From Nostoc sp. NMS2 (GTDB lineage: Bacteria > Cyanobacteriota > Cyanobacteriia > Cyanobacteriales > Nostocaceae), in NCBI RefSeq assembly GCF_017115105.1, contig NZ_JABXKH010000164.1:1-64000 (forward strand): a stretch of DNA of 64,000 nt. Direction: 5' to 3'. The position numbers were made by a program, and so were the translations under genes. How positions within the stretch are numbered: position 1 is the stretch's first letter; the number at the start of each line of letters is the position of its first letter. Below are positions 33,616 through 42,061 of the stretch, one piece after another. The notes under the pieces were generated by a model. It did not search any database and was not told the DNA's origin. It worked only from the letters and a program-made list of their open reading frames with translations.

Positions 33616-35286
33616 ATGACTAATAATTTAAAAACTCAGATTGGACTTTGGAGTGCAGCTTTCCTTACTGGTTTAGTGGGAGTAGTGAATTTGTTATCAG
33701 CAGTGACACCTAACTTGTATGGGCGGAATCACTGGTTAAAGGAATTTTTGCCATTTGAAATTCGTGCCACAGGTCATATATTTGCAGCGCTGACTGGGTT
33801 TATTTTACTTGCACTCGCTACTAACTTATTACGCAGAAAAAGAATAGCCTGGTTACTAACCATTGCTTTACTAGTAATTTCCATTTTTAGCCATTTGCTC
33901 AAGGGATTAGACTATGAAGAAAGTCTCCTCTCTGGAGTTTTACTGGTGCAATTAATCTTAATGCGCCATTTTTTCACGGCACAATCAGATCGTCCTTCAA
34001 TCGCACGGGGAGTTAGAGTGCTGATAGGCGCTTTACTATTTACCCTGGCATACGGAACTATTGGATTTTACTTATTAGACGGCAAATTTTCAGAAAATTT
34101 TAATTGGCGTGAAGCTTTACTTCAGACTTTAGCGATGTTCTTCACCGAGGATAATTGGGGACTGCAACCAAAGAGCCGATTTGGAGATTTTTTTGCTAAT
34201 TCTATCTATATTATTGCCGCAGTTACTATTACGTATGCAATAGTAATGTTATTGCAACCTGTGTTTTGGCGTAATCTAGCAACGTCAAAGGAGCGACAAA
34301 GAGCTAAAGAAATTGTCGAGCAATATGGACGTTCTTCTTTAGCAGCGATCGCACTCTTAAATGACAAGAGTTATTATTTTAGTCCTACTGGTAACAGTGT
34401 AATAGCTTATGTTCCCAAAGGAAGGGGTGCGATCGCATTAGGAGATCCCATAGGCCCCATCGAAGATCGCCAAGAGACAATTGTTGCTTTTGGGCAGTTT
34501 TGCCAGCGCAATGACTGGTATCCAGGCTTTTACCAAACTTTGCCCGATGATGTTGAGCTTTACAAATCATTGGGATTTAAGGTACTCAAGATTGGAGAAG
34601 AAGCGATCGTTGATCTGAAAAGTTTTACATTACAAGGTAAAGCTGGTAAAAACTTTAGACCATCAATCAATCGTTTAACTAAACTAGGATACCAAATCGA
34701 GTTTTACCAACCACCCATTACTGATGCTTTGTTGCACCTCCTCAAACCTGTGAGTGATGAATGGCTAAAGATGGTACAAGGTTCAGAAAAACACTTTTCT
34801 TTGGGTTGGTTTGATGAAGCTTATCTGCGAGAGTGCGAGATTGCTGTGGTGCATACTCCCGAAGGTAATATCAGCGCCTTTGCCAACGTTCTCCGCGAGT
34901 ACCAACTCAACGAAGCAACTATTGACATGATGCGACATCGCTCATCCCTTGAGAATGGGACGATGGACTTTCTATTTATTTCTCTCCTTCAGCATTTTAA
35001 AGAGTGTGGTTACGACAGCTTTAATTTTGGTCTTTCTGCCCTTGCGGGAGTTGGAGACAACCCAGAATCACGCCGCTTAGAGAGAGTCTTGCACTATCTT
35101 TACGGGCATTTGAATCGTTTCTACAACTTCAAAGGACTACACGCCTACAAAGACAAATTCCGCCCCAGTTGGGAACCGCGTTATTTAGTTTACCCCAGTT
35201 TAGCTGCCTTACCAGATGTAGTTGTAGCATTGATTCGCGCAGATTCAGGCGATCGCCTCTTCGATTATTTCAAACCCGGAGCGTAA
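33616..35286 (+). CDS. MprF C-terminal-type aminoacyl-phospholipid synthase (DUF2156)
   Basis: The 556-residue membrane protein has about six N-terminal helices (residues 1-220), followed by a cytoplasmic domain with two GNAT-like folds. This is the layout of the synthase half of MprF, which transfers an amino acid from tRNA to phosphatidylglycerol. Family landmarks are NSVIAYVPKGRGAIALGDPIGP, TIDMMRHRSSLENGTMDFL, FNFGLSALAGVGDNPESRR and YKDKFRPSWEPRYLVYP (each shown in part). The product, lysyl-, alanyl- or another lipid, cannot be read from sequence. ATG 33616 directly follows a simple repeat and lacks a strong Shine-Dalgarno. The partner flippase is at 30297-31250. Confidence 0.88.
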   Translation: MTNNLKTQIGLWSAAFLTGLVGVVNLLSAVTPNLYGRNHWLKEFLPFEIRATGHIFAALTGFILLALATNLLRRKRIAWLLTIALLVISIFSHLLKGLDYEESLLSGVLLVQLILMRHFFTAQSDRPSIARGVRVLIGALLFTLAYGTIGFYLLDGKFSENFNWREALLQTLAMFFTEDNWGLQPKSRFGDFFANSIYIIAAVTITYAIVMLLQPVFWRNLATSKERQRAKEIVEQYGRSSLAAIALLNDKSYYFSPTGNSVIAYVPKGRGAIALGDPIGPIEDRQETIVAFGQFCQRNDWYPGFYQTLPDDVELYKSLGFKVLKIGEEAIVDLKSFTLQGKAGKNFRPSINRLTKLGYQIEFYQPPITDALLHLLKPVSDEWLKMVQGSEKHFSLGWFDEAYLRECEIAVVHTPEGNISAFANVLREYQLNEATIDMMRHRSSLENGTMDFLFISLLQHFKECGYDSFNFGLSALAGVGDNPESRRLERVLHYLYGHLNRFYNFKGLHAYKDKFRPSWEPRYLVYPSLAALPDVVVALIRADSGDRLFDYFKPGA

Positions 35287-35378
35287 AAGCACATATTCTG
35301 GCGCTATTCAGCCATTAACGCCATAACACCTCATTCCACGGCGATATCTACGATTAGCTCGCCTACACAAATTGGTAT

Positions 35379-35404
35379 TTGTATGGTACAATAGTACTAT
35401 ACAA
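35379..35404. promoter_or_regulatory. LexA-box-like palindrome
   Basis: GGTACAATAGTACT (35385-35398) fits the cyanobacterial LexA consensus RGTACNNNDGTWCB exactly, within a longer palindrome with 11-bp arms (one mismatch). No gene starts right after it: the next ATG reads only four codons. The unknown gene at 35655 is about 250 bp downstream, behind a repeat. Confidence 0.45.
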
Positions 35405-35511
35405 AAGGATGAATATCCGGTGAGTATGTAACCCTAAGTCTGGCAGGAAATGCCCAAAGTTTGTAATAACTGAACCCCCATAGTAGTTAGTACTGCTCGG
35501 TTAAAAAGATT

Positions 35512-35610
35512 TGTAGGTTGGGTGAAGCAAAGCGCAACCCAACAAAGCTATGAAAATGTTGGGTTTTGTTCCTCAACCCAACCTACGCAGTTTAAGGTTT
35601 TTGGCGCTAA
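35512..35610. repeat. GTTGGGTGAAGCAAAGCGCAACCC repeat, second copy
   Basis: This is a close copy of 28917-29005. It includes the remnant CAGTTTAAGGTTTTTGGCGC, which corresponds to the antisense of the last codons of the 28982-29341 gene. Confidence 0.75.
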
Positions 35611-35654
35611 CCCAAGCGTATTGACTTATTGACTTTTATATGGAGGGTGACAAT

Positions 35655-37046
35655 ATGAAAAATAATCAAATTTCTCTGCCAGAACTCATCCAATTTTTTG
35701 CAGAATATCGCAACAATATCATCATTAATATCAAGCACCTGCAAGAAAATTATCAAAGAACAGGTATCAAGAGGGTTAGAGGTGTGAGAGACGAAAAAGG
35801 GGAACTCTTACAACCTTGGTTGCAAACAGAATATATAGATAATGCTGAGTATGTTGGTATGGGCGAGTTTCAATTTAACCGCAATACTGCTACTATCAAT
35901 GTGCTTATCAAGCGTAAAGTAAAACTTACCAAATCTGAAGATAAAATCCCCACTCTTGAGGTAGCAGGTTTGCTGGTAAATGACCTCAATAGCTTTAATA
36001 ATTACACGATTGTAAGTGACGGTAAAATCAATATAAAGTCTTTACAAGTCAAAATTAGTAGTAAAAAAATTTTTGATTGGCTCAAAGAAAAGGGTGTGTT
36101 AGATGCAGAAGATTTTGACTTCCATGCTGAATATACTATCCAGCTAGATAACTTGCCGCTTGTTACTTCTAATATCCCTTACAGTAGTATTGATGGACTA
36201 TTCAATCAACTCGCAGAAATTAAAGTACTTACTAGTATTATTTCTGCTTACTTGAAAAAGGAGTCAGATATATTTATAGCACCACAGTTAGATGAGTTTA
36301 AAAAGCATTATCTCTCCAAAAATACTTACATCAATTTCCCTACAACTAATGAATATGCCGATATCCACGAAGCTTTAGTTAATGGTACTCTTGATTCCAG
36401 ATTGAGCTATAAAATCGACATCGGCAGTCAAGATATTCTGAACCTGAGTAAGTTACCTTCTGCTAACAAGTTTTTGAATAAAATGTATCGTCTTTATGAT
36501 AAAGAAACTGGAGAAATTATCATTAAGCCGAGTTTTGAGATGGCATTTAATGAAAATCTCGCTATTAGGCACAGGTTACTGTCATCACGCACCAAGATTA
36601 CGAAAGTTGACGAATTTATGAAACCAATTTTCGATGATTTTCTTGGGCTTGAGCAAAATGGCATAGTTGGAGGTATTCTGAAGAAAGTTGGTGCTGATAT
36701 TTTGGCGAAGTTATTTCAGGATAAACAAACTGGTAAGCAAATCAGCAAAGAAGAAATGGTTGCAGCTTTGACAGCAGCGAATACCAAGCTAGAGAAATAT
36801 GTAGAAAATATCTACCAAGATAAGATATCTCCTTTGGTATTTTACATTGGTTGTACTGGACTATTGCCAGATCAAATAGAAGCAAAACCCATGATTGCTG
36901 AAGAAGCTGCTGCTAAATATCCAAATTTGCAATTTTCTAAAAATGAGCAAGAAGGCACTTTTTTTGCAGTTGGTGATAGTATTATCAGCATCTATGCCAA
37001 GACTGAATATTACAGCAAACTTATTTCTGTCGGGATAGACAATTAG
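35655..37046 (+). CDS. Unknown cytoplasmic protein, 463 residues
   Basis: ATG 35655 has the Shine-Dalgarno GGAGGGTGAC four bases upstream, which makes it a better start than the ATG at 35640. The soluble protein has no membrane spans or signal. The N-terminal part is beta-rich (about 1-190, LTKSEDKIPTLEVAGLLVN). A middle segment has INFPTTNEYADIHEALVN. A helical C-terminal third contains LEQNGIVGGILKKVGADILA and QISKEEMVAALTAANTKL. No family or catalytic motif is recognised. It is AT-rich and flanked by MITEs and a LexA-box-like site, so it may be accessory. No partner gene lies beside it. Confidence 0.75.
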   Translation: MKNNQISLPELIQFFAEYRNNIIINIKHLQENYQRTGIKRVRGVRDEKGELLQPWLQTEYIDNAEYVGMGEFQFNRNTATINVLIKRKVKLTKSEDKIPTLEVAGLLVNDLNSFNNYTIVSDGKINIKSLQVKISSKKIFDWLKEKGVLDAEDFDFHAEYTIQLDNLPLVTSNIPYSSIDGLFNQLAEIKVLTSIISAYLKKESDIFIAPQLDEFKKHYLSKNTYINFPTTNEYADIHEALVNGTLDSRLSYKIDIGSQDILNLSKLPSANKFLNKMYRLYDKETGEIIIKPSFEMAFNENLAIRHRLLSSRTKITKVDEFMKPIFDDFLGLEQNGIVGGILKKVGADILAKLFQDKQTGKQISKEEMVAALTAANTKLEKYVENIYQDKISPLVFYIGCTGLLPDQIEAKPMIAEEAAAKYPNLQFSKNEQEGTFFAVGDSIISIYAKTEYYSKLISVGIDN

Positions 37047-37057
37047 ATTGCATATAC

Positions 37058-37151
37058 CAATGTTATTTGATTTGTGAGAATTTTAACCCGAAAATCCCCG
37101 ACTTCTCTAAGAAGTCGGAGATTTTGTTTCTGCGCGTTTGATTCAGGATTG
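37058..37151. mobile_element. MITE-like element with ATCCCCGACTTCT interior
   Basis: The ends CAATGTTATTTGATTTGTGAG and TTTGATTCAGGATTG are weakly inverted. The interior is copy 3 of the AAAATCCCCGACTTCT palindrome. The layout matches 55989-56082, where the same hairpin sits between clearer ends. Confidence 0.5.
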
Positions 37152-37162
37152 GTATAGTAATT

Positions 37163-37293
37163 CAATACTACTCGGTTAAGATTCGATCCCCCCAACCCCC
37201 CTTAAAAAGGGGAGCTAAGAACGCCTTATTTTCACCCTTAAAAAGGGGGACTAAGGGGGATCTCCAATGACTATGCACTTTTATTTAAGATTG
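37163..37293. mobile_element. Possible MITE related to the CAATACAGTTCGGTTAAG family
   Basis: The left end CAATACTACTCGGTTAAG resembles the ends of the 20091 element. The flanks TATAGTAATT (37153-37162) and CTATAGCAATT (37294-37304) are similar but not identical. The interior has CCCCTTAAAAAGGGG-type palindromes. The right end is poorly matched. Confidence 0.45.
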
Positions 37294-37308
37294 CTATAGC
37301 AATTATAA

Positions 37309-37545
37309 TTATGGGTTTCCCAAAATACAGCTAGAGTTCGGACGTATTTCAGAAGAAATTGGACTTGCAGATGAAGGCATCATTACAATAGCACTGGCTA
37401 TAATCTGTAAAGATATTAACACAAAAATACTGTAGTAAATGAGTTTTAAATCTTTATTAATGATTTGAAAATAGCGCTCTACAAAAGAAGAATAACCTGC
37501 AATACCCACAGAAGCAAAGCTGCCAATAATCAATAATCTCATCAA
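37309..37545 (-). CDS. Possible small membrane protein, 78 residues
   Basis: The frame encodes two hydrophobic stretches (LLIIGSFASVGIAGY and YYSIFVLISLQIIASAIVMM) and a polar C-terminus. The ATG lacks a good Shine-Dalgarno, and the region is AT-rich between mobile elements. It may be real or a chance hydrophobic frame. Confidence 0.3.
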   Translation of the reverse strand: MMRLLIIGSFASVGIAGYSSFVERYFQIINKDLKLIYYSIFVLISLQIIASAIVMMPSSASPISSEIRPNSSCILGNP

Positions 37546-38096
37546 TGATGAGTGTTTGGATAAACATAATTTACTAAATTTTGGTGATGCCCATCTGCGT
37601 AAAAAGAGCTAGCTGGTATAAATTTTAATAAAAAAATTACTTAAGTTGCTACGGTAATTTTTTGTATATTCTATAAATCAAAATTTACTACTTTTATTAA
37701 TCTCAGTTGATTTGATAGCTTAAAAAAACATCTCATAACACTTCAAGAATTTGAAAACCTGGTAGCAAGTACGTATTTATTTTAATTTTTAGTATATAAA
37801 AACCTGATATTAACTCGAAGCTAAAAATAGATGGTATAATAAGTTACTTAAATCAGGTAGATTTACAAATTACAGATAGATTCAGCTTTATTTATGTCTA
37901 ACTGGATCTCATAGTTTTATGTGTCTCTGGCTCAAAACAGAGCCGCTATTGCCTTGTGATTTTGGCACATCACTTTGCAAAGTTAATTTTATTACCTGAA
38001 ATAGCAATAGATTTACTAATAATCTTTAAGAAAATTACGCATATATCAACTTCAATGAGACAATCTGACCTAATCTTCTCAACCTAAAGGAAGACA
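37546..38096. other. AT-rich spacer upstream of the DUF485/actP pair
   Basis: This 550-bp AT-rich region contains a short GGCTC-AAAACA-GAGCC hairpin at 37929-37944. No ORF or repeat is recognised. It should contain the promoter for the acetate uptake genes, but no specific box is evident. Confidence 0.4.
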
Positions 38097-38372
38097 ATGA
38101 ACGATCGCACAAAGGCTCTCCAGGCTCTCGCAGCTGAACGTTGGCGCGTATCCCTGATTCTCAGTGGAGCCATGATGTTTATTTACTTTGGCTTTATCTT
38201 GCTAATCGCATTTAATAAGCCTCTATTGGGGTCATTAGTAGTTCCTGGTCTGAGCCTGGGAATTTTACTAGGGGCGCTGGTAATTGTCTCAGCATGGGTA
38301 TTAATTTTTATCTACGTGCGTTGGGCAAATAGCAGTTACGACGATCAAATCGCCAGGCTGACACGCAAGTGA
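38097..38372 (+). CDS. DUF485 (YjcH-like) membrane protein
   Basis: The 91-residue two-helix inner-membrane protein of the DUF485 family is the usual companion of ActP symporters. The helices are at about residues 17-40 and 50-75 (LVVPGLSLGILLGALVIVSAWVL, shown in part: SLGILLGALVIVSAW). ATG 38097 follows AAAGGAAGACA. The linker to actP is 173 bp and made of G-rich and TAATGAC simple repeats. The precise role of the family is not established. Confidence 0.85.
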   Translation: MNDRTKALQALAAERWRVSLILSGAMMFIYFGFILLIAFNKPLLGSLVVPGLSLGILLGALVIVSAWVLIFIYVRWANSSYDDQIARLTRK

Positions 38373-38545
38373 AAATTGGGAATGGGGAATGGGGGAGCAG
38401 GGGGCAGGGGTCAGGGAGAAGGGGAAGGAGGGGAAGATGAACTATTGATTATTGACCAATGTCTAATGACCAATGCCCAATGCCCAATGCCCAATAGCTA
38501 TTAGCAATTTCTAGTTCAAAATCCAAAATACTAAACCAAAAAAGC
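38373..38545. repeat. G-rich and AATGACC simple repeats between DUF485 gene and actP
   Basis: GGGGAGCAGGGGGCAGGGG-type sequence (38383-38430) is followed by TGACCAATG/TGCCCAA heptamers and a CCAAAAT unit. No ORF is present. The same repeat type lies before lnt (4030-4062), after fbaB and inside pyrC. Confidence 0.75.
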
Positions 38546-40114
38546 ATGAATAGTGTGTGGTTGGATCTGCCACTAGCGGCGGATATTACCAGTCTTGGTA
38601 AGTTTAACCCGTTGGCGATCGCTTTCTTTTTTCTGTTTGTTGTAAGTTCTCTAGGTATTACCTATTGGGCAGCAAAGCTTACCAAAAATACTGCCCACTT
38701 CTATACAGCCGGCGGCAAAATCAGTGGTTTCCAAAATGGGCTAGCCCTAGCAGGAGACTTTATGAGTGCAGCTAGCTTTTTAGGTATCGCTGGACTGGTG
38801 GCACTCAACGGCTTTGACGGCTTAATTTATTCTATTGGCTTCCTGGTGGGCTGGCCAATTGTGATGTTTTTGATTGCGGAACCACTACGTAACTTAGGCA
38901 AATACACTTTTGCCGATGTAGTGGCTTATCGCTTACAGCAAAAACCTGTACGCATCGCATCTGCGATGGGAACGCTGGCAGTGATTAGCTTTTACTTAAT
39001 TGCCCAGATGGTAGGGGCTGGGGAGCTAATTAAACTACTGTTTGGCTTTGATTATGAGTTAGCCGTGGTCATCGTCGGTTGTGTGATGATGTCCTATGTG
39101 ATTTTTGGCGGGATGATTGCCACCACTTGGGTACAAATTATTAAAGCAGTTCTGTTGCTCGGTGGAACCATCTTGCTAGCTATCTTGGTATTGGCACGAT
39201 TTGGTTTTAACCCACTTGCTCTTTTCGCTGCCGCCGCAGATAAATATACAGGTGTATTAGCTCCAGGTAAACAAGTTTCCGATCCCTTTGATGCCATCTC
39301 CTTGGGGATGTCGTTGATGTTTGGCACTGCTGGATTACCCCACATCCTGATGCGTTTCTACACAGTACCGGACGCTAAAGCAGCACGGCTCTCTGTTACT
39401 TACGCTACGGCTATTATTGGCGTTTTTTATCTCCTTACCTTCATCCTGGGCTTTGGAGCGATGGTGCTAGTAGGGCAAGATGCTATCAAGCAAATTGGGA
39501 CTGGTGGTAACATGGCTGCACCGATGTTGGCAGAATTTCTCGGTGGTGATGCTTTCTTAGGCTTTATTTCTGCTGTTTCCTTTGCAACGATTTTGGCGGT
39601 TGTAGCGGGTTTGACACTTTCTGGAGCGGCTGCACTGTCTCATGATTTGTGGGTGAACGTGGTGCGTTCTGGTCATGCTGACGAGTCAGAACAACTGAAG
39701 GTGGCTCGTGGTGCGACAATGATTTTGGGGTTAGTGGCGATATTTCTGGGTATCTTGTTTAAAGGACAAAACGTCGCTTATATGGTAGGTTTAGCATTTG
39801 CGATCGCAGCTAGTGCCAACTTTCCAGCGTTACTACTATCAATGCTTTGGCGACGCTTCACTACTAGCGGCGCAGTTGCGAGTATGTTAGTCGGTACATT
39901 CTCGTCGTTACTGCTGATTTATTTATCACCTACTATTCAGGTGACAATTCTCAAGCACGCTTCTGCACCTTTCCCACTGAAAAATCCGGGATTAATTACT
40001 ATTCCCCTAGCCTTTATTGTGGCGATTGTCGTTTCACTATTGACTACTGAACAGCAGGCACAAGAAAAATTTGCGGAAGTTGAAGATCGCATCCACATTG
40101 GTTCTGGGATGTAA
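38546..40114 (+). CDS. actP: Cation/acetate symporter, SSS family
   Basis: ActP is a sodium:solute symporter of 522 residues with about 13 membrane helices. It takes up acetate and related short monocarboxylates with a cation. The helix-1 region AKLTKNTAHFYTAGGKISG and the following NGLALAGDFMSAASFLG are the SSS signature, and GTAGLPHILMRFYTVPDAKAARLSV is the ActP-typical loop (each quoted in part). It follows a DUF485 gene, the standard actP pairing. ATG 38546 follows AAAAAAGC. The substrate assignment to acetate is by family and context. Confidence 0.9.
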   Translation: MNSVWLDLPLAADITSLGKFNPLAIAFFFLFVVSSLGITYWAAKLTKNTAHFYTAGGKISGFQNGLALAGDFMSAASFLGIAGLVALNGFDGLIYSIGFLVGWPIVMFLIAEPLRNLGKYTFADVVAYRLQQKPVRIASAMGTLAVISFYLIAQMVGAGELIKLLFGFDYELAVVIVGCVMMSYVIFGGMIATTWVQIIKAVLLLGGTILLAILVLARFGFNPLALFAAAADKYTGVLAPGKQVSDPFDAISLGMSLMFGTAGLPHILMRFYTVPDAKAARLSVTYATAIIGVFYLLTFILGFGAMVLVGQDAIKQIGTGGNMAAPMLAEFLGGDAFLGFISAVSFATILAVVAGLTLSGAAALSHDLWVNVVRSGHADESEQLKVARGATMILGLVAIFLGILFKGQNVAYMVGLAFAIAASANFPALLLSMLWRRFTTSGAVASMLVGTFSSLLLIYLSPTIQVTILKHASAPFPLKNPGLITIPLAFIVAIVVSLLTTEQQAQEKFAEVEDRIHIGSGM

Positions 40115-40151
40115 TTTTGTGGCGTTGCTGATTAGATAGATGAATCTTGGT

Positions 40152-40180
40152 GTAGAGACGTTGCATTCCAACGTCTCTAC
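40152..40180. terminator. GTAGAGACGTTG hairpin downstream of actP
   Basis: GTAGAGACGTTG and CAACGTCTCTAC form a perfect 12-bp stem with a 5-nt loop, 37 bp after the actP stop. AAAGG follows instead of a T-run, so it may be a repeat of the GTAGAGACG family that helps block readthrough. Confidence 0.5.
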
Positions 40181-40310
40181 AAAGGTTTTGAAATCACGCA
40201 AAATCATTTTCATACCTGAATTCAGCAACGCCAATTTTGTCATTGGGCATTGGGCATTACAAATATTAATATTACAAAGTTATTTTTTTGTAACAAAAAT
40301 CAGACGTTTG

Positions 40311-40353
40311 GTATCCGAGATAACTTTTTACTAGTAAACTATCGCACTATCAT
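40311..40353 (+). promoter_or_regulatory. Candidate NtcA-activated promoter of urtA
   Basis: GTATCCGAGATAAC (40311-40324) matches the NtcA box GTAN8TAC with one mismatch. It is followed, at 23 bp, by a -10 hexamer TATCAT (TAN3T form, 40348-40353). This spacing is the one found in NtcA class II-type promoters. The site is about 200 bp upstream of the urtA start codon. The urt genes are nitrogen-regulated in related cyanobacteria. Confidence 0.45.
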
Positions 40354-40554
40354 CACACTTTAAAGTTTGATATTGTCAGCTTTCTATTAAGTTAGTTGGC
40401 GCAAAAAAGCCAAGTATGTTACGAAACGTAAACAGACTTAAAGCCCTTACTAATGACCAATGACAAAGGACAAATGACAGCCCTCACCAGTTAGCTTTAA
40501 TTGCGCCGACCGACTTAAGTTAGTTGATTCATCAAGAGGAAAATTCATAAAGAT

Positions 40555-41871
40555 ATGAGAAGACAATTTAACAGACGTAAGTTTTTGATCTACGGTTCTC
40601 TAACTTTCGGAAGCAGCTTTTTTATCAAAGCTTGTGCAAATAATTCCCCAATTGCTACAGAAAGTCCAGCCGCGCCTCCTACTGCTTCACCTGCGGCGGC
40701 TACTGCTGGTGACACCATCAAAGTAGGTATATTGCACTCTCTGAGTGGTACGATGTCTATTAGTGAAAAAAGCGTTGTCGATGCTGAAAAATTAGCAATC
40801 AAAGAAATTAACGCTGCTGGTGGTGTCTTAGGTAAACAAATTGAAGCAATTACCGAAGATGGTGCTTCTAACTGGGATACTTTTAGAGAAAAGGCAACTA
40901 AGTTAATCGATCAAGATAAAGTTGCTGTAGTTTTTGGTTGTTGGACTTCTGCTAGCCGTAAGAATGTCAAGCCAGTATTCGAGAGCAAAAATCACATGCT
41001 CTGGTATCCTGTGCAGTATGAAGGGCAAGAGTGTTCTAAAAATATTTTCTACACTGGTGCTGCACCAAATCAACAAATCGAACCATCTGTTGATTGGCTG
41101 TTAAAAAATAAGGGCAAAGAATTCTTCTTAGTTGGCTCTGACTACGTTTTTCCCCGCACTGCTAACACAATTATCAAAGCCCAATTAGAAGCTTTAGGCG
41201 GAAAAACAGTTGGTGAAGATTATTTACCTCTTGGCAATACAGAGGTTACACCTATCATTACGAAAATAAAACAAAATTTGCCCAATGGTGGCGTGATTTA
41301 TAACACCCTGAATGGTGATAGTAATGTTGCGTTCTTTAAACAATTAAAAGGGGCTGGATTAACACCAGATAAATATCCCTCTATGTCTGTAAGTATTGCT
41401 GAAGAAGAAGTCAAAGCAATTGGTGTAGAGTATCTCAAAGGTCATTACGCTGCTTGGAACTATTTCCAAACAGTAGACACACCTGCTAACAAAAAGTTTG
41501 TTGCCGCTTTCAAAAAAGAATATGGTGAAAATCGGGTAACAAATGACCCAATGGAAGCAGCATATATCGCAGTTTATTTGTGGAAGCAAGCAGTAGAAAA
41601 AGCTGGGACTACAGACATAGCTAAAGTGAGTGCTGCGGCTTATGGTCAAACTCTAGATGCGCCTGAAGGTAAAGTGACAATGGATGCCAATCATCACATC
41701 TCCAAAATTGTGCGGATTGGTCAAGTTAGGCAAGATGGTTTGTTTGATATTGTCTATGCTACTCCTGCACCAGTTGAACCAGTTCCTTGGAATCAATTTG
41801 TAAAAGAGACTAAAGGATTTGCTTGTGATTGGACTGACCCAGCTAAGGGTGGGAAGTACAAGAAAACCTAA
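40555..41871 (+). CDS. urtA: Urea ABC transporter, substrate-binding protein
   Basis: UrtA is the periplasmic urea-binding component, 438 residues. The N-terminus carries a twin-arginine motif (NRRKFLIYG, R7-R8) and a probable lipobox with C27 (FIKAC), so the protein is likely exported by Tat and lipid-anchored. The type 1 periplasmic-binding fold follows: KVGILHSLSGTMSISEKSV, AVVFGCWTSASRKNVKP, NIFYTGAAPNQQIEP and TNDPMEAAYIAVYLWKQA (quoted in part). ATG 40555 follows AAGAGGAAAATTC. It is the first gene of the urt operon and is preceded by the NtcA-like promoter. Confidence 0.95.
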   Translation: MRRQFNRRKFLIYGSLTFGSSFFIKACANNSPIATESPAAPPTASPAAATAGDTIKVGILHSLSGTMSISEKSVVDAEKLAIKEINAAGGVLGKQIEAITEDGASNWDTFREKATKLIDQDKVAVVFGCWTSASRKNVKPVFESKNHMLWYPVQYEGQECSKNIFYTGAAPNQQIEPSVDWLLKNKGKEFFLVGSDYVFPRTANTIIKAQLEALGGKTVGEDYLPLGNTEVTPIITKIKQNLPNGGVIYNTLNGDSNVAFFKQLKGAGLTPDKYPSMSVSIAEEEVKAIGVEYLKGHYAAWNYFQTVDTPANKKFVAAFKKEYGENRVTNDPMEAAYIAVYLWKQAVEKAGTTDIAKVSAAAYGQTLDAPEGKVTMDANHHISKIVRIGQVRQDGLFDIVYATPAPVEPVPWNQFVKETKGFACDWTDPAKGGKYKKT

Positions 41872-42061
41872 ATAATTCGTAATTCGTAATTCGTAATTAA
41901 TTACCGATTACGAACTCTCAGAAATAGTAGGGTGTGTTATGGCTTTAGCCTAACGCACCATCTTAGATAAGGGTGTGTTATTTGCTCATATCATAATCTC
42001 GAAATTTGCGCCTAACACACCATAAGATTATTATAAATAACGCTGATATTTAGGGGAAAAA
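41872..42061. repeat. AATTCGT heptamers and GGTGTGTTA hairpin repeat
   Basis: The spacer of 190 bp between urtA and urtB is made of TAATTCG heptamers and the repeat GGTGTGTTATGGCTTTAG ... GCGCCTAACACACC, which can fold into hairpins. Such a structure can lower expression of urtB relative to urtA. Confidence 0.7.
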
